Source: Vulcanimicrobiia bacterium
GTDB taxonomy: Bacteria > Vulcanimicrobiota > Vulcanimicrobiia > Vulcanimicrobiales > Vulcanimicrobiaceae
DNA length: 6,571 nt
Assembly: GCA_025451135.1 (NCBI GenBank)
Contig: JANWKW010000005.1
Span: 1-6,571 of the forward strand
Direction of reading: 5' to 3'
Below, in pieces: positions 1-6,214 of this stretch (positions within the stretch are counted from its first letter, which is position 1; the number at the start of each line of letters is the position of its first letter). The position numbers were made by a program, and so were the translations under genes. The notes below the pieces were generated by a model. It ran no database searches. It was not told where the DNA came from and was given only the letters and a program-made list of their open reading frames with translations.

Positions 1-299
1 AACGCACGCCGGTCGATCGCGACGCCCTGGTCAAACGCGTCGCGGGCTGGGGTGCGACCCGCGTGATCCACACCGAGATCGGCCGGGACGGCACCGGCAA
101 AGGCTACGACATCGCCGCGCTGACCGCAGTCGCGAACGCGGCCGACGTCCGCGTGACCGCATCGGGCGGCGCGCGCACGGTCGAGCATCTGCGCGCGCTC
201 AAGGCCGAGGCGCCGGCCGGCGTCGACGCATGCATCGTCGGCAAGGCGCTCTACGACGGGACGATCGATCTCGCGGAGGCGATCGCCGCGGTCGCTTAG
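1..299 (+). CDS. hisA: HisA, phosphoribosylformimino-AICAR-P isomerase (3' part, 5' end outside window)
   Basis: This is the C-terminal third of the (beta/alpha)8 isomerase that converts ProFAR to PRFAR, the fourth step of histidine biosynthesis, in the cytoplasm. The frame is open from base 3 and ends at TAG 297-299, giving about 98 visible residues. Family signatures seen are HTEIGRDGT (the strand-6 motif, with the conserved Thr and Asp), ASGG followed by a helix with EHLRAL (first phosphate-binding loop), and the C-terminal IVGKALYDG (second phosphate-binding loop). The related cyclase HisF has a different pattern at the first site (TDxDRDGT), so HisA is preferred. The upstream catalytic aspartate lies outside the window. 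The TAG overlaps the TAA of the convergent stalk-domain gene, so there is no spacer between them. No hisF follows on this strand, so hisA is the last gene of its transcription unit here. Confidence 0.93.
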   Translation, partial: RTPVDRDALVKRVAGWGATRVIHTEIGRDGTGKGYDIAALTAVANAADVRVTASGGARTVEHLRALKAEAPAGVDACIVGKALYDGTIDLAEAIAAVA

Positions 300-1654
300 A
301 CCGGCGGCGTCTGGACCGGGCGCGGCGGCGCGTGCGGCTGCCGAGGCGGCGCTTGGGGCAATGGCGGCGGTGTCGCGACCGGCGGCGCCTGGGTCGGCGA
401 ATCGGTCGGAGCGTCCGACGGCTCTGGCTGACGCGGCGTTCGTTCCGGTCGCGGCGTGCGTTCGGGCTGCGGCGCGGCGGTCTGGACCGGCGGCGCCGGC
501 GTCTGATCGGGCCAGGGCTGGTGCGGCGACGACGGTTGCGGATACGGCGTCGGAGTAGGTTTCGGGGGCCAGCGATCCGGCGTCGGCCGCGGGGTCGGCC
601 GGTCGTGCGGGCGTCCGTCGCCATAGCCGCCGTCGTCGCGATGGCCGCGCGGACGAAGATGCGCGAAGATCGGCACCGGCGCATACCACGTCTGACCGTT
701 CCACCCGATGTAGACCGCTTCGATCGGGCAGTAGCCGCGCTCGAGACCGTACGGAGCGCGCATCGACGCGCGGTAGTACGGACCGCTGCCGTACATCCAG
801 GTGCGCTGGGCGGACGCGCAGGTCGTGATGTAGGCGCGGCCGCCCGGCGGGGCTTGCAGCACCAGATCCATCTCGTCGCCGTAGCCGAACGAGAGACCGT
901 CGTTCTCGAGATAGAACTGGAACGGGACCGCGGTGCCGAAATCCGGCGCCGGCGCGACGTTGGTGGTGAAGTTCCAGGTGGAACCGAACGGCACGCCATC
1001 TTGATCGACGCCCGAGAACGCGACCTCGTGCCGCCCGACCGGCAGCCCCTGTTGCGGGATATACGTCATGGTGGTGCCGTCGAACGTGGTCGCAGCGGTC
1101 ACGTCGACGCCATCGACGCGCAAGCCGGCGCTGCGGACCGGGACGTCCCCGCCGAGCGCGGCCGAGATGGTCGGATAGCCGGTCGCGACGGTCGCGTCCG
1201 GCGCCGGGAGCATCGAACCGACGCGCCGCGTCGCGGCGCCGTTCCGCGCGACCGCGCCGGCGAGCGAGACGGTGACGAGCGAACTCGCGGCGTCGTAGCC
1301 GACGACTGCGCCGAGCGATTGCGCGACGAACCGCAGCGGCACGTACGTGCTCGCGCCGACGACCCGGGCCGGGACGTCGAGCGCGACCGCGCGGTCGTCG
1401 ACGATGGCGCCGGTGTTGCCGATCTGCAGCCGCACCGTGTGGCCGGCGCCGGCCGCGGTGATGGTGTGGGTGTGCGCGTCGTAGTCCAGGCGCGCGCCGA
1501 GCGATTCGAAGATCGCGCGCATCGGCACGAGCACGCGTCCGTGCTGGGAGATCGGAGCGACCTCGAGCGGCTTGTCGTCGACGGTGATGCGCGGCACGGC
1601 CGCCAGCGTCACCGCCAGCATCGAGAGCAAGGCGCCCAACCTGCGAGCGTTCAT
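296..1654 (-). CDS. Secreted stalk-domain protein with Ig-like middle region and proline-rich tail
   Basis: A 452-residue predicted exported protein of unknown specific function. Residues 1-20 form a short basic-hydrophobic signal-like segment. Residues about 24-131 match the copper amine oxidase N-terminal-like (stalk) domain. It contains two repeats, VPMRAIFESLGARLDYD (43-59) and VPLRFVAQSLGAVVGYD (105-121), each followed by a short strand. Residues about 148-231 look like an Ig-like domain ending in the pattern STWNFTT. Residues 235-335 are unrecognised and carry two cysteines (C279, C309) that could form a disulfide. From about 336 to the end the chain is rich in Pro, Thr, Gln and Arg, with PERTPR twice and several APPVxT-like units, as expected of a flexible or wall-spanning tail. 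The start is well fixed: its ATG overlaps the alr stop as ATGA, with a weak AGAGAG ribosome site just upstream. No copper-oxidase catalytic domain is present. Confidence 0.85.
   Translation of the reverse strand: MNARRLGALLSMLAVTLAAVPRITVDDKPLEVAPISQHGRVLVPMRAIFESLGARLDYDAHTHTITAAGAGHTVRLQIGNTGAIVDDRAVALDVPARVVGASTYVPLRFVAQSLGAVVGYDAASSLVTVSLAGAVARNGAATRRVGSMLPAPDATVATGYPTISAALGGDVPVRSAGLRVDGVDVTAATTFDGTTMTYIPQQGLPVGRHEVAFSGVDQDGVPFGSTWNFTTNVAPAPDFGTAVPFQFYLENDGLSFGYGDEMDLVLQAPPGGRAYITTCASAQRTWMYGSGPYYRASMRAPYGLERGYCPIEAVYIGWNGQTWYAPVPIFAHLRPRGHRDDGGYGDGRPHDRPTPRPTPDRWPPKPTPTPYPQPSSPHQPWPDQTPAPPVQTAAPQPERTPRPERTPRQPEPSDAPTDSPTQAPPVATPPPLPQAPPRQPHAPPRPVQTPPV
299..652 (-). repeat. Low-complexity proline-rich coding repeats in the stalk protein tail
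   Basis: The last ~118 codons of the stalk-domain gene are a degenerate GC-rich repeat. The 11-mer GACCGGCGGCG (plus strand) occurs exactly at 299-309, 377-387 and 485-495, encoding PPV-type units. PERTPR is encoded twice around residues 397-408. The copies are irregularly spaced and only partly alike, so this is coding low complexity rather than a mobile or CRISPR repeat. Such tracts can vary in length between strains. Confidence 0.5.
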
Positions 1655-2796
1655 ATGCTCTCTAACGTGGCATCGAATCGTGGGAGTTCCCCGGGAAGCC
1701 GGGCCACGATCTCATAATTGATCGTTTCGGCCCAGGCCGCCCAGTCGTCGGCGGTCACCTCGGCGTCGCCGTCGCGTCCGATCAGGGTGACGCGGGAGCC
1801 GGTGCGGGCGGCCGGGACGGCGGTCAGGTCGATCAGGGTCGCGTTCATGCAGACCCGCCCGGCGATCGGCGCGCGTGCGCCCGCGACCACGAACGCGCCC
1901 CTGTTCGAGAGCGCGCGCGGAACGCCGTCGGCGTAGCCGAACGGCACCACTCCGACGCGCATCTCGTGGGGGGCGTGGAGCGTGCAGCCGTAGCCGATCG
2001 GGTCGCCGGCGCGGACGCTGCGTTCCGCGACCAGCGTGGAATGAAACGAAAGCGCGGGCCGAAGCGCGAGCCCCGCGCCTTCCATCGCCTCGCGGGTGAG
2101 CGGCGAAGGCCACAATCCGTATAGCGCGATGCCGAAGCGCACCATATCGAGCCGGGTCTCCGGCCACAGCATGCCGGCCGCCGAGGCGGCGATGTGTTCG
2201 ATCGGATCGATCTCGCGCTGCGCGAAGAGCGGGCGCACCTGTGCGAGCACGCGCGCGAAGCGCTCGTTCTGGGTGGTCGTGAACGGCGAATCGAGTTCTT
2301 CGGCCGCGGCCAGGTGCGAGAAGATGCCGGCGATCTCGATCTCCGGGCGCTTGAGGTACTCTTCGATCGCATCGGGCGCGTCCTCGACGCGCAGGCCGAA
2401 GCGCCGCACGCCGGTATCGATCTTGACGTGGACCGGGATGCGCGTCGCGCGCTTGCGCGCGGCCGATGCGACCGCCATCGCATACTCGCGGTGGTCCCAG
2501 AGCGCGATCTCGACCTTCGCGCCGATCGCGTCGTCGAGCGCCTGGATCGGAACCGGACCGAGGACCAGCACCGGGGCGGTGATGCCGCCGTCGCGCAGCG
2601 CGATCGCCTCGGCCAGATCGAAGACGCAGAGCCGCTTCGCCAGACCCTCGACCGCGAGCGCCGTCTCGACCAAGCCGTGTCCGTAGGCGTTGCTCTTGAC
2701 CACGAACGCCGCTCGCGCCGGCGCGACCATCGCGCGCAGGGCCTCGGCGTTCGCGCACAGCGCGTCGGCCGAGATCGAGAGGCCGCCGATCGGCAC
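1651..2796 (-). CDS. alr: Alanine racemase
   Basis: A PLP-dependent enzyme that interconverts L- and D-alanine, supplying D-Ala for peptidoglycan in the cytoplasm. From GTG 2796 it is 381 residues, normal for the family. Visible landmarks are K34 in VVKSNAYGHG (PLP Schiff-base lysine), K125 in VHVKIDTG (the lysine often carbamylated), R132 in the following RRFG, H161 in FSHLAAAEE, HIAASAAG at 201-208, R220 in LDMVRFGIALYG (pairs with the pyridine nitrogen), Y269 in IGYG (catalytic tyrosine of the partner subunit), Y288 in FGYADG, and INYEIVARLP near the end. One oddity is that the usual CMDQ motif reads CMNA at 316-319. The start is uncertain: the frame stays open upstream, but that part overlaps the preceding membrane-protein gene. 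GTG 2796 lies 5 bp after that gene's stop and gives a family-like N-terminus, although no good ribosome site is seen. Its TGA overlaps the ATG of the stalk gene, implying co-translation. Confidence 0.93.
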   Translation of the reverse strand: MPIGGLSISADALCANAEALRAMVAPARAAFVVKSNAYGHGLVETALAVEGLAKRLCVFDLAEAIALRDGGITAPVLVLGPVPIQALDDAIGAKVEIALWDHREYAMAVASAARKRATRIPVHVKIDTGVRRFGLRVEDAPDAIEEYLKRPEIEIAGIFSHLAAAEELDSPFTTTQNERFARVLAQVRPLFAQREIDPIEHIAASAAGMLWPETRLDMVRFGIALYGLWPSPLTREAMEGAGLALRPALSFHSTLVAERSVRAGDPIGYGCTLHAPHEMRVGVVPFGYADGVPRALSNRGAFVVAGARAPIAGRVCMNATLIDLTAVPAARTGSRVTLIGRDGDAEVTADDWAAWAETINYEIVARLPGELPRFDATLESI

Positions 2797-2801
2797 GCGG
2801 T

Positions 2802-3257
2802 TCAGCGGCGCGCGAGCGCGCGCATCGTGAAGGCGACCGGGATGCCGAAGAAGGCCGTATGCGCGACGATCTGCACCACGAAGCCGATCGGCGAGAGGCC
2901 CGGCCAGACGGCGCCGAGGATCAAGATGAACTGCATCAACAGCCAGACGATCAGGCCGTAGACGACGCCCGCGAGCCACGTGCTCGCGACCGCCGCCGGC
3001 CGCGTCGCGGCGACGTAGGCGTAGCCGATGCCCCACAGGATGCTCACGACCAGATGCGCGAGCAGACCGACGACCGGGCTCTCCGCGTGGATGTAGTGCG
3101 CGAAGGACATGAGGATTTGCACCGGCGTTAGATGGACCGGCAGCAGACCGAGCGCGATGAACAGGAAGAGCGCGATGACGATGCCGCCGACGATGCCGGC
3201 GATCGCGCCCTGCGAAACGATTTTGCCCCAGTCGAGGGACGGTGCGTTGACTGCCAT
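2802..3257 (-). CDS. Small four-helix membrane protein, function unknown
   Basis: A 151-residue integral membrane protein that I cannot assign to a named family. Four hydrophobic segments are visible at about 13-39, 59-83, 91-116 and 121-146. The two halves resemble each other: AGIVGGIVIALFLFIAL (20-36) parallels AGVVYGLIVWLLMQFIL (96-112), and each is followed by a segment starting SPVVG (60) or SPIGF (122), so it looks like a duplicated two-helix unit. Histidines H42, H54, H57, H68 and H133 lie in or next to the helices. The chosen ATG at 3257 follows a strong AAGGGGG ribosome site 4 nt away. An in-frame upstream ATG at 3365 would add 36 Arg-rich residues reading antisense through the CPBP gene and is rejected. 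It is the first gene of the minus-strand unit and ends 5 bp before the alr start, suggesting co-transcription with the cell-wall enzyme, but a link in function is only inferred. Confidence 0.83.
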   Translation of the reverse strand: MAVNAPSLDWGKIVSQGAIAGIVGGIVIALFLFIALGLLPVHLTPVQILMSFAHYIHAESPVVGLLAHLVVSILWGIGYAYVAATRPAAVASTWLAGVVYGLIVWLLMQFILILGAVWPGLSPIGFVVQIVAHTAFFGIPVAFTMRALARR

Positions 3258-3261
3258 ACCG

Positions 3262-3268
3262 CCCCCTT
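3262..3268 (-). promoter_or_regulatory. Ribosome binding site of the 151-residue membrane protein
   Basis: Reading on the minus strand, AAGGGGG lies 4 nt before ATG 3257. It is the clearest Shine-Dalgarno-like sequence in the window and decides the start in favour of 3257 over the upstream in-frame ATG at 3365. Confidence 0.6.
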
Positions 3269-3289
3269 CGACCAGGCAGGTGCGGAGCC

Positions 3290-4015
3290 TTGGCGAAACC
3301 GCGCCGCGTGGATGACGTCGTCGAACCAGGCCGCGCGCAACGGGATGCGATCCTGCTCGTGGCATTGGCGCTTGCCGCCTGGTGCGTCGGCATGTTCTTC
3401 TCGGAACTCGTCGGCGGGCTCCTCACGCACGCGCCGTTCGCGGCGGCTCGGCCGGTCCTGACCGCCAGCACCCTTTGGACGCGCGAGATCGTCGTGCTGG
3501 TCGTCGCGGTCGCCGGCTACCGATGGGCCTTTCCGGAATCGTCGCTCGCGCCGGTCGGCATCCGCGCATCGTCGATCGGGAATGCGCTCCTCGGCGTGCT
3601 CTTCGGCATCGCGTTCGTCGCTGCGATGTCGTTCGTCGATCGGACGTTTCACGTCGGAAGCTGGGCCTCGACGGTCGCGGCGTTCGTCTCCGACCCGCAG
3701 CGGGCGGCCGGCCTGACGAGAGTACTGCTCCCGCTTCAGATCGGGCTCTTCTCCCCGGTCGTCCAGGAGATCACGTTCCGCGGACTGATCTATACCGGGC
3801 TGTCCCGGCTCTTCCGCCCCGACATCGCCGTCGTCGCGTCGGCGGCCGTCTTCTCCCTCTCACACGCATCGAGCGGTCCGTTCGCGCTCGCGCACTCGTT
3901 CGTCTTCGGTCTTATAGCCGCGGAGCTGTTCCGGCGCACGAAGTCGCTGCTCCCGTCGACGTGCATGCACGTCGTGGTCAACGGCTTCTCGCAGGTCGCG
4001 GCGCTGCTGCGGTAG
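3290..4015 (+). CDS. CPBP-family intramembrane protease homologue (CAAX protease/Abi type) with altered first motif
   Basis: A 241-residue polytopic membrane protein. Hydrophobic segments lie at about 20-45, 65-82, 96-116, 145-160, 178-191, 197-212 and 224-240. Three CPBP (Rce1-like) motifs can be placed in order. Motif 1 reads QEITFRG at 159-165 where the family has EExxxRG; motif 2 is FSLSH at 188-192 (FxxxH); motif 3 is HVVVN at 227-231 (HxxxN/B). Family members are glutamate intramembrane proteases that cleave prenylated proteins in eukaryotes and leader peptides or unknown substrates in bacteria. Because the first glutamate is replaced, activity here is uncertain. The start is TTG 3290, with a possible AGG at 3278-3280; GTG 3308, six codons in, is the alternative. 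The gene diverges from the membrane-protein gene with only 32 bp between starts, and I see no convincing promoter in that gap. No bacteriocin peptide gene or peptide exporter is adjacent. Confidence 0.85.
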   Translation: MAKPRRVDDVVEPGRAQRDAILLVALALAAWCVGMFFSELVGGLLTHAPFAAARPVLTASTLWTREIVVLVVAVAGYRWAFPESSLAPVGIRASSIGNALLGVLFGIAFVAAMSFVDRTFHVGSWASTVAAFVSDPQRAAGLTRVLLPLQIGLFSPVVQEITFRGLIYTGLSRLFRPDIAVVASAAVFSLSHASSGPFALAHSFVFGLIAAELFRRTKSLLPSTCMHVVVNGFSQVAALLR

Positions 4016-4048
4016 GCCGCGCGGCCATATTTCCGTCACTCTCGTAGC

Positions 4049-4085
4049 TTGACAAATCGCGCCTAAGCACCTAAAACATTAGGTG
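4049..4085 (+). promoter_or_regulatory. Strong sigma-70-type promoter with operator-like palindrome over the -10 and start point
   Basis: TTGACA at 4049-4054 is a perfect -35 hexamer. After exactly 17 bp comes TAAAAC (4072-4077), a 4/6 match to the -10 consensus. Transcription would begin about 4084-4086, at the start codon of the next gene. A perfect dyad, CACCTAA-AACA-TTAGGTG, spans 4068-4085 and covers the -10 and predicted start point. A further CCTAA sits at 4062-4066, 8 bp upstream of the CCTAA in the left arm. This is where a dimeric repressor would block RNA polymerase. The arms resemble half-sites of DtxR/IdeR boxes (TTAGG/CCTAA) but in the reverse order, so I do not assign a regulator. 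The block is A/T-rich compared with the surrounding sequence. Confidence 0.65.
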
Positions 4086-6167
4086 ATGAAATCTGGTGCG
4101 TTATTCTCGACGTTTGCCGTCGCGGTTTGTCTCCTATTCGCCGCGGCGCCGGGCCGCGCGCAGACCGCCTTCTCGATCGCGGCGGTGCGGGTCGCGACGC
4201 CGCCCAAGCTCGACGGCACGCTCGACGACCCGGTCTGGAAGACCGGCGCGCACGTGCAGCTCGGGTGGAACTCCACCTATCTGCGGGCGGCCGCGCAGAC
4301 GACCGACGCCTACGTGCTGGTCGACGACAAGAACCTTTACGTCGCCTACGTCGCCAAGCAGGTCGAGCCGCTGACCGCGACCGTCCACACCAACGACGTC
4401 GGTCTCGGCACCGACGACATCGTGCGCACGTTCCTGTTCCCGAGCGGCGATCGCGGCTTCGAGTACTTCTTCGCCGCCAACCCGATCGGCACGCGCTACG
4501 CCAACTCGTCCGAGAACGCCGCCTACTCGCCGGCGTGGGACGCGGTCACCACGCGTACGAGCGACGGCTACATCGTGACCGAGCGGATCCCGCTCGCGAT
4601 CATGCGCGGCGACGGCCGCTCGACCTGGCGCATCCAGTTCGACCGCCGGATCGTCGCCAACAACAGCGAGCAGCTCGAGTGGGCCCACGACCCCGCCCAG
4701 CGCGGCGACGACGACGTCGTCTACACCGGCTACCTGACCGGCATGCGCGGCGGCACGGCCGGCACCAAACCCAAGGCCCGCGCCAACCTCTACGCGCTCG
4801 GCGCGCTCGCCGCGCCCAGCGTCGGCGGATCGACCTCGCGCGTCGGCATGGACCTGGCGGTCCCGGTCACCGCGACCGCATCGTTCCTGGCGACCTTCCA
4901 TCCCGACTACTCGAACGTCGAGCTGGACCAGCAGAGCATCTCGCCGACCGCGTTCGCGCGTCAGTTCCAAGAGGTGCGGCCGTTCTTCACCCAGGGCGCC
5001 ACCTTCTACAACAACTTCAACTGCAACGATTGCGCGGGATTCCCGCTGCTCTACACGCCCAACATCCCGACGCCGCGCGACGGCTTCGCGATCGAAGGGA
5101 CCCAGGGACCGATCCGGTTCGGCGCGTTCGACTCGCTCGCGAACGGCCGCACCGATACCTCGCAGGCGGTCGCCTATCGCTCGAACGATCACCGCAAGAA
5201 CCTGCTCTACCAGCGCAGCACCGTCGACCTTCCGGGCCTCCACGACGTCGCCGAGTACGGACAGTTCCAGCTCGGCAACGCCCACAACTTCAGCGTCTAC
5301 GTGACCCAGGGGCGCGAGCGCGGCTCGCTCGTCGCCACGCCGTCCGAGGGGAACTACGCCGAATACGGCATCAACTACTATACGCCCAAGCAGGCGGTCT
5401 TCGCGGCCTATCATGACCTGGGCGCGCAATACTCGCCCATCGATAGCTTCACCCAGATCAACGACATCCACGGCCCGTCGGTCTACACGTATAAAGAGTG
5501 GGACTTCGACCCCAAGAACTTCGTCACCACGATGACGCTCTCGCAGGACTACCAGCACTACCACAGCCGCGCCGGCGTGGTGAACGACACCTACGCCAAC
5601 ACGGATCTCATGATCTCGACCAACAACAAGTTCCAGCTCATGCTTTCGACCGGCGCGCAATATCTGTTCTTCCCGGGAACGCCGGGCGACTATGCGAACC
5701 AGAACGGCATCTTCGTGTCGTACAACGGCAACTCGTCGACCCCGACCACGTTTTCGTACAACGTCGGCCGTTTCGGCCCGGGCTACTTGCACTCCATCGC
5801 CCGCGGGACGACTCTCAAGATGGGACCGCGCGCGACGCTCTCGCTCGAGGCCGACGACACCATCCAGAACATGGACGGCGGCGAGCGCTTCGTCCAGTGG
5901 CTCGAACGCGCGAGCGTCGGCGTCCAGATCGATCCGCGGACCTCGCTCGCGTTCGGCGTGCGCCGCATCTTCGGGATCGGTCCATACTTCGTAGCGCCGG
6001 GTTCGATGCCGCAGCCGCAGACCTTCACCAACCTCTCGGCGGCCTTCTACAAGCGCTTCGGACCGAGCGAGATCTACGTCGTCTACGGCGATCCGAACCA
6101 GCTGCGGACGCGGCCCGCATTCATCGTCAAATACATCCTCTACGTCGGGGCGCAGAAGGGCACGTAG
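4086..6167 (+). CDS. Secreted CBM9-like / DUF5916-type predicted outer-membrane barrel protein
   Basis: A 693-residue exported protein. Residues 1-26 form a signal peptide (hydrophobic core FAVAVCLLFAAAP, cleavage near GRA-Q). Residues about 32-218 resemble the carbohydrate-binding family 9-like domain: PKLDGTLDDPVW near the start, then DDKNLYVAYVAKQVEP and TDDIVRTFLFPSGD. The rest resembles DUF5916. Its best marker is HPDYSNVELDQQ (272-283), followed by QEVRPFFTQG (295-304), like the family's NPDFSQVE...EKRPFF.EG. Alternating polar and aromatic strands run to a C-terminus near FIVKYILYVG, consistent with an outer-membrane beta-barrel. A CNDC pair (313-316) is unusual at this place. Ligand and role are unknown; binding or uptake of a carbohydrate-like ligand is a family-based guess. 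The ATG at 4086 is preferred; GTG 4083 is immediately upstream in frame. No separate ribosome site exists: the only AGG is 3 nt from the ATG, and the promoter predicts a leaderless mRNA. Confidence 0.82.
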   Translation: MKSGALFSTFAVAVCLLFAAAPGRAQTAFSIAAVRVATPPKLDGTLDDPVWKTGAHVQLGWNSTYLRAAAQTTDAYVLVDDKNLYVAYVAKQVEPLTATVHTNDVGLGTDDIVRTFLFPSGDRGFEYFFAANPIGTRYANSSENAAYSPAWDAVTTRTSDGYIVTERIPLAIMRGDGRSTWRIQFDRRIVANNSEQLEWAHDPAQRGDDDVVYTGYLTGMRGGTAGTKPKARANLYALGALAAPSVGGSTSRVGMDLAVPVTATASFLATFHPDYSNVELDQQSISPTAFARQFQEVRPFFTQGATFYNNFNCNDCAGFPLLYTPNIPTPRDGFAIEGTQGPIRFGAFDSLANGRTDTSQAVAYRSNDHRKNLLYQRSTVDLPGLHDVAEYGQFQLGNAHNFSVYVTQGRERGSLVATPSEGNYAEYGINYYTPKQAVFAAYHDLGAQYSPIDSFTQINDIHGPSVYTYKEWDFDPKNFVTTMTLSQDYQHYHSRAGVVNDTYANTDLMISTNNKFQLMLSTGAQYLFFPGTPGDYANQNGIFVSYNGNSSTPTTFSYNVGRFGPGYLHSIARGTTLKMGPRATLSLEADDTIQNMDGGERFVQWLERASVGVQIDPRTSLAFGVRRIFGIGPYFVAPGSMPQPQTFTNLSAAFYKRFGPSEIYVVYGDPNQLRTRPAFIVKYILYVGAQKGT

Positions 6168-6169
6168 CC

Positions 6170-6192
6170 CCAAGCGCCCTTGCCAGGCTTGG
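6170..6192 (+). repeat. Intergenic inverted repeat after the DUF5916-type gene
   Basis: CCAAGC (6170-6175) and GCTTGG (6187-6192) form a perfect 6-bp inverted repeat with an 11-nt loop, starting 3 bp after the stop codon. An alternative smaller hairpin pairs CAAG 6171-6174 with CTTG 6179-6182. No T-run follows, so it is not a standard intrinsic terminator. It could weaken readthrough into, or stabilise the 3' end before, the next gene 47 bp downstream. Confidence 0.35.
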
Positions 6193-6214
6193 TCGAGTCG
6201 GGCATGATAGCGCC

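Noticed and set aside
230..1717. A 495-codon plus-strand frame across the stalk-domain gene
   Set aside because: Extremely Arg-rich, with no recognisable domain, and antisense to a protein with a clear repeat-containing stalk domain; the long frame reflects high GC.
3258..3365. Upstream ATG at 3365 for the small membrane protein
   Set aside because: The added 36 residues are Arg-rich, run antisense into the CPBP gene, and the ATG at 3257 has a strong ribosome site.
2797..3471. N-terminal extension of the alanine racemase frame up to 3471
   Set aside because: This part is out of frame with the overlapping hydrophobic membrane protein, is Arg/Ala-rich, and would make the racemase about 225 residues too long.
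3961..3970. Palindrome GTGCATGCAC
   Set aside because: It lies inside the codons for the conserved CPBP motif 3 region and is explained by coding sequence.
4015..4026. Perfect palindrome GGCCGCGCGGCC overlapping the CPBP stop, followed by ATATTT
   Set aside because: As a hairpin it has only a 4-bp stem and lacks a run of T, so a terminator call is not supported; GC palindromes are common by chance in this composition.
4134..6173. A 679-codon open frame on the minus strand across the whole DUF5916-type gene
   Set aside because: It is an antisense shadow of a GC-rich gene: composition is dominated by Arg, Val, Asp and Glu with no domain pattern, while the plus-strand frame has a signal peptide and family motifs.
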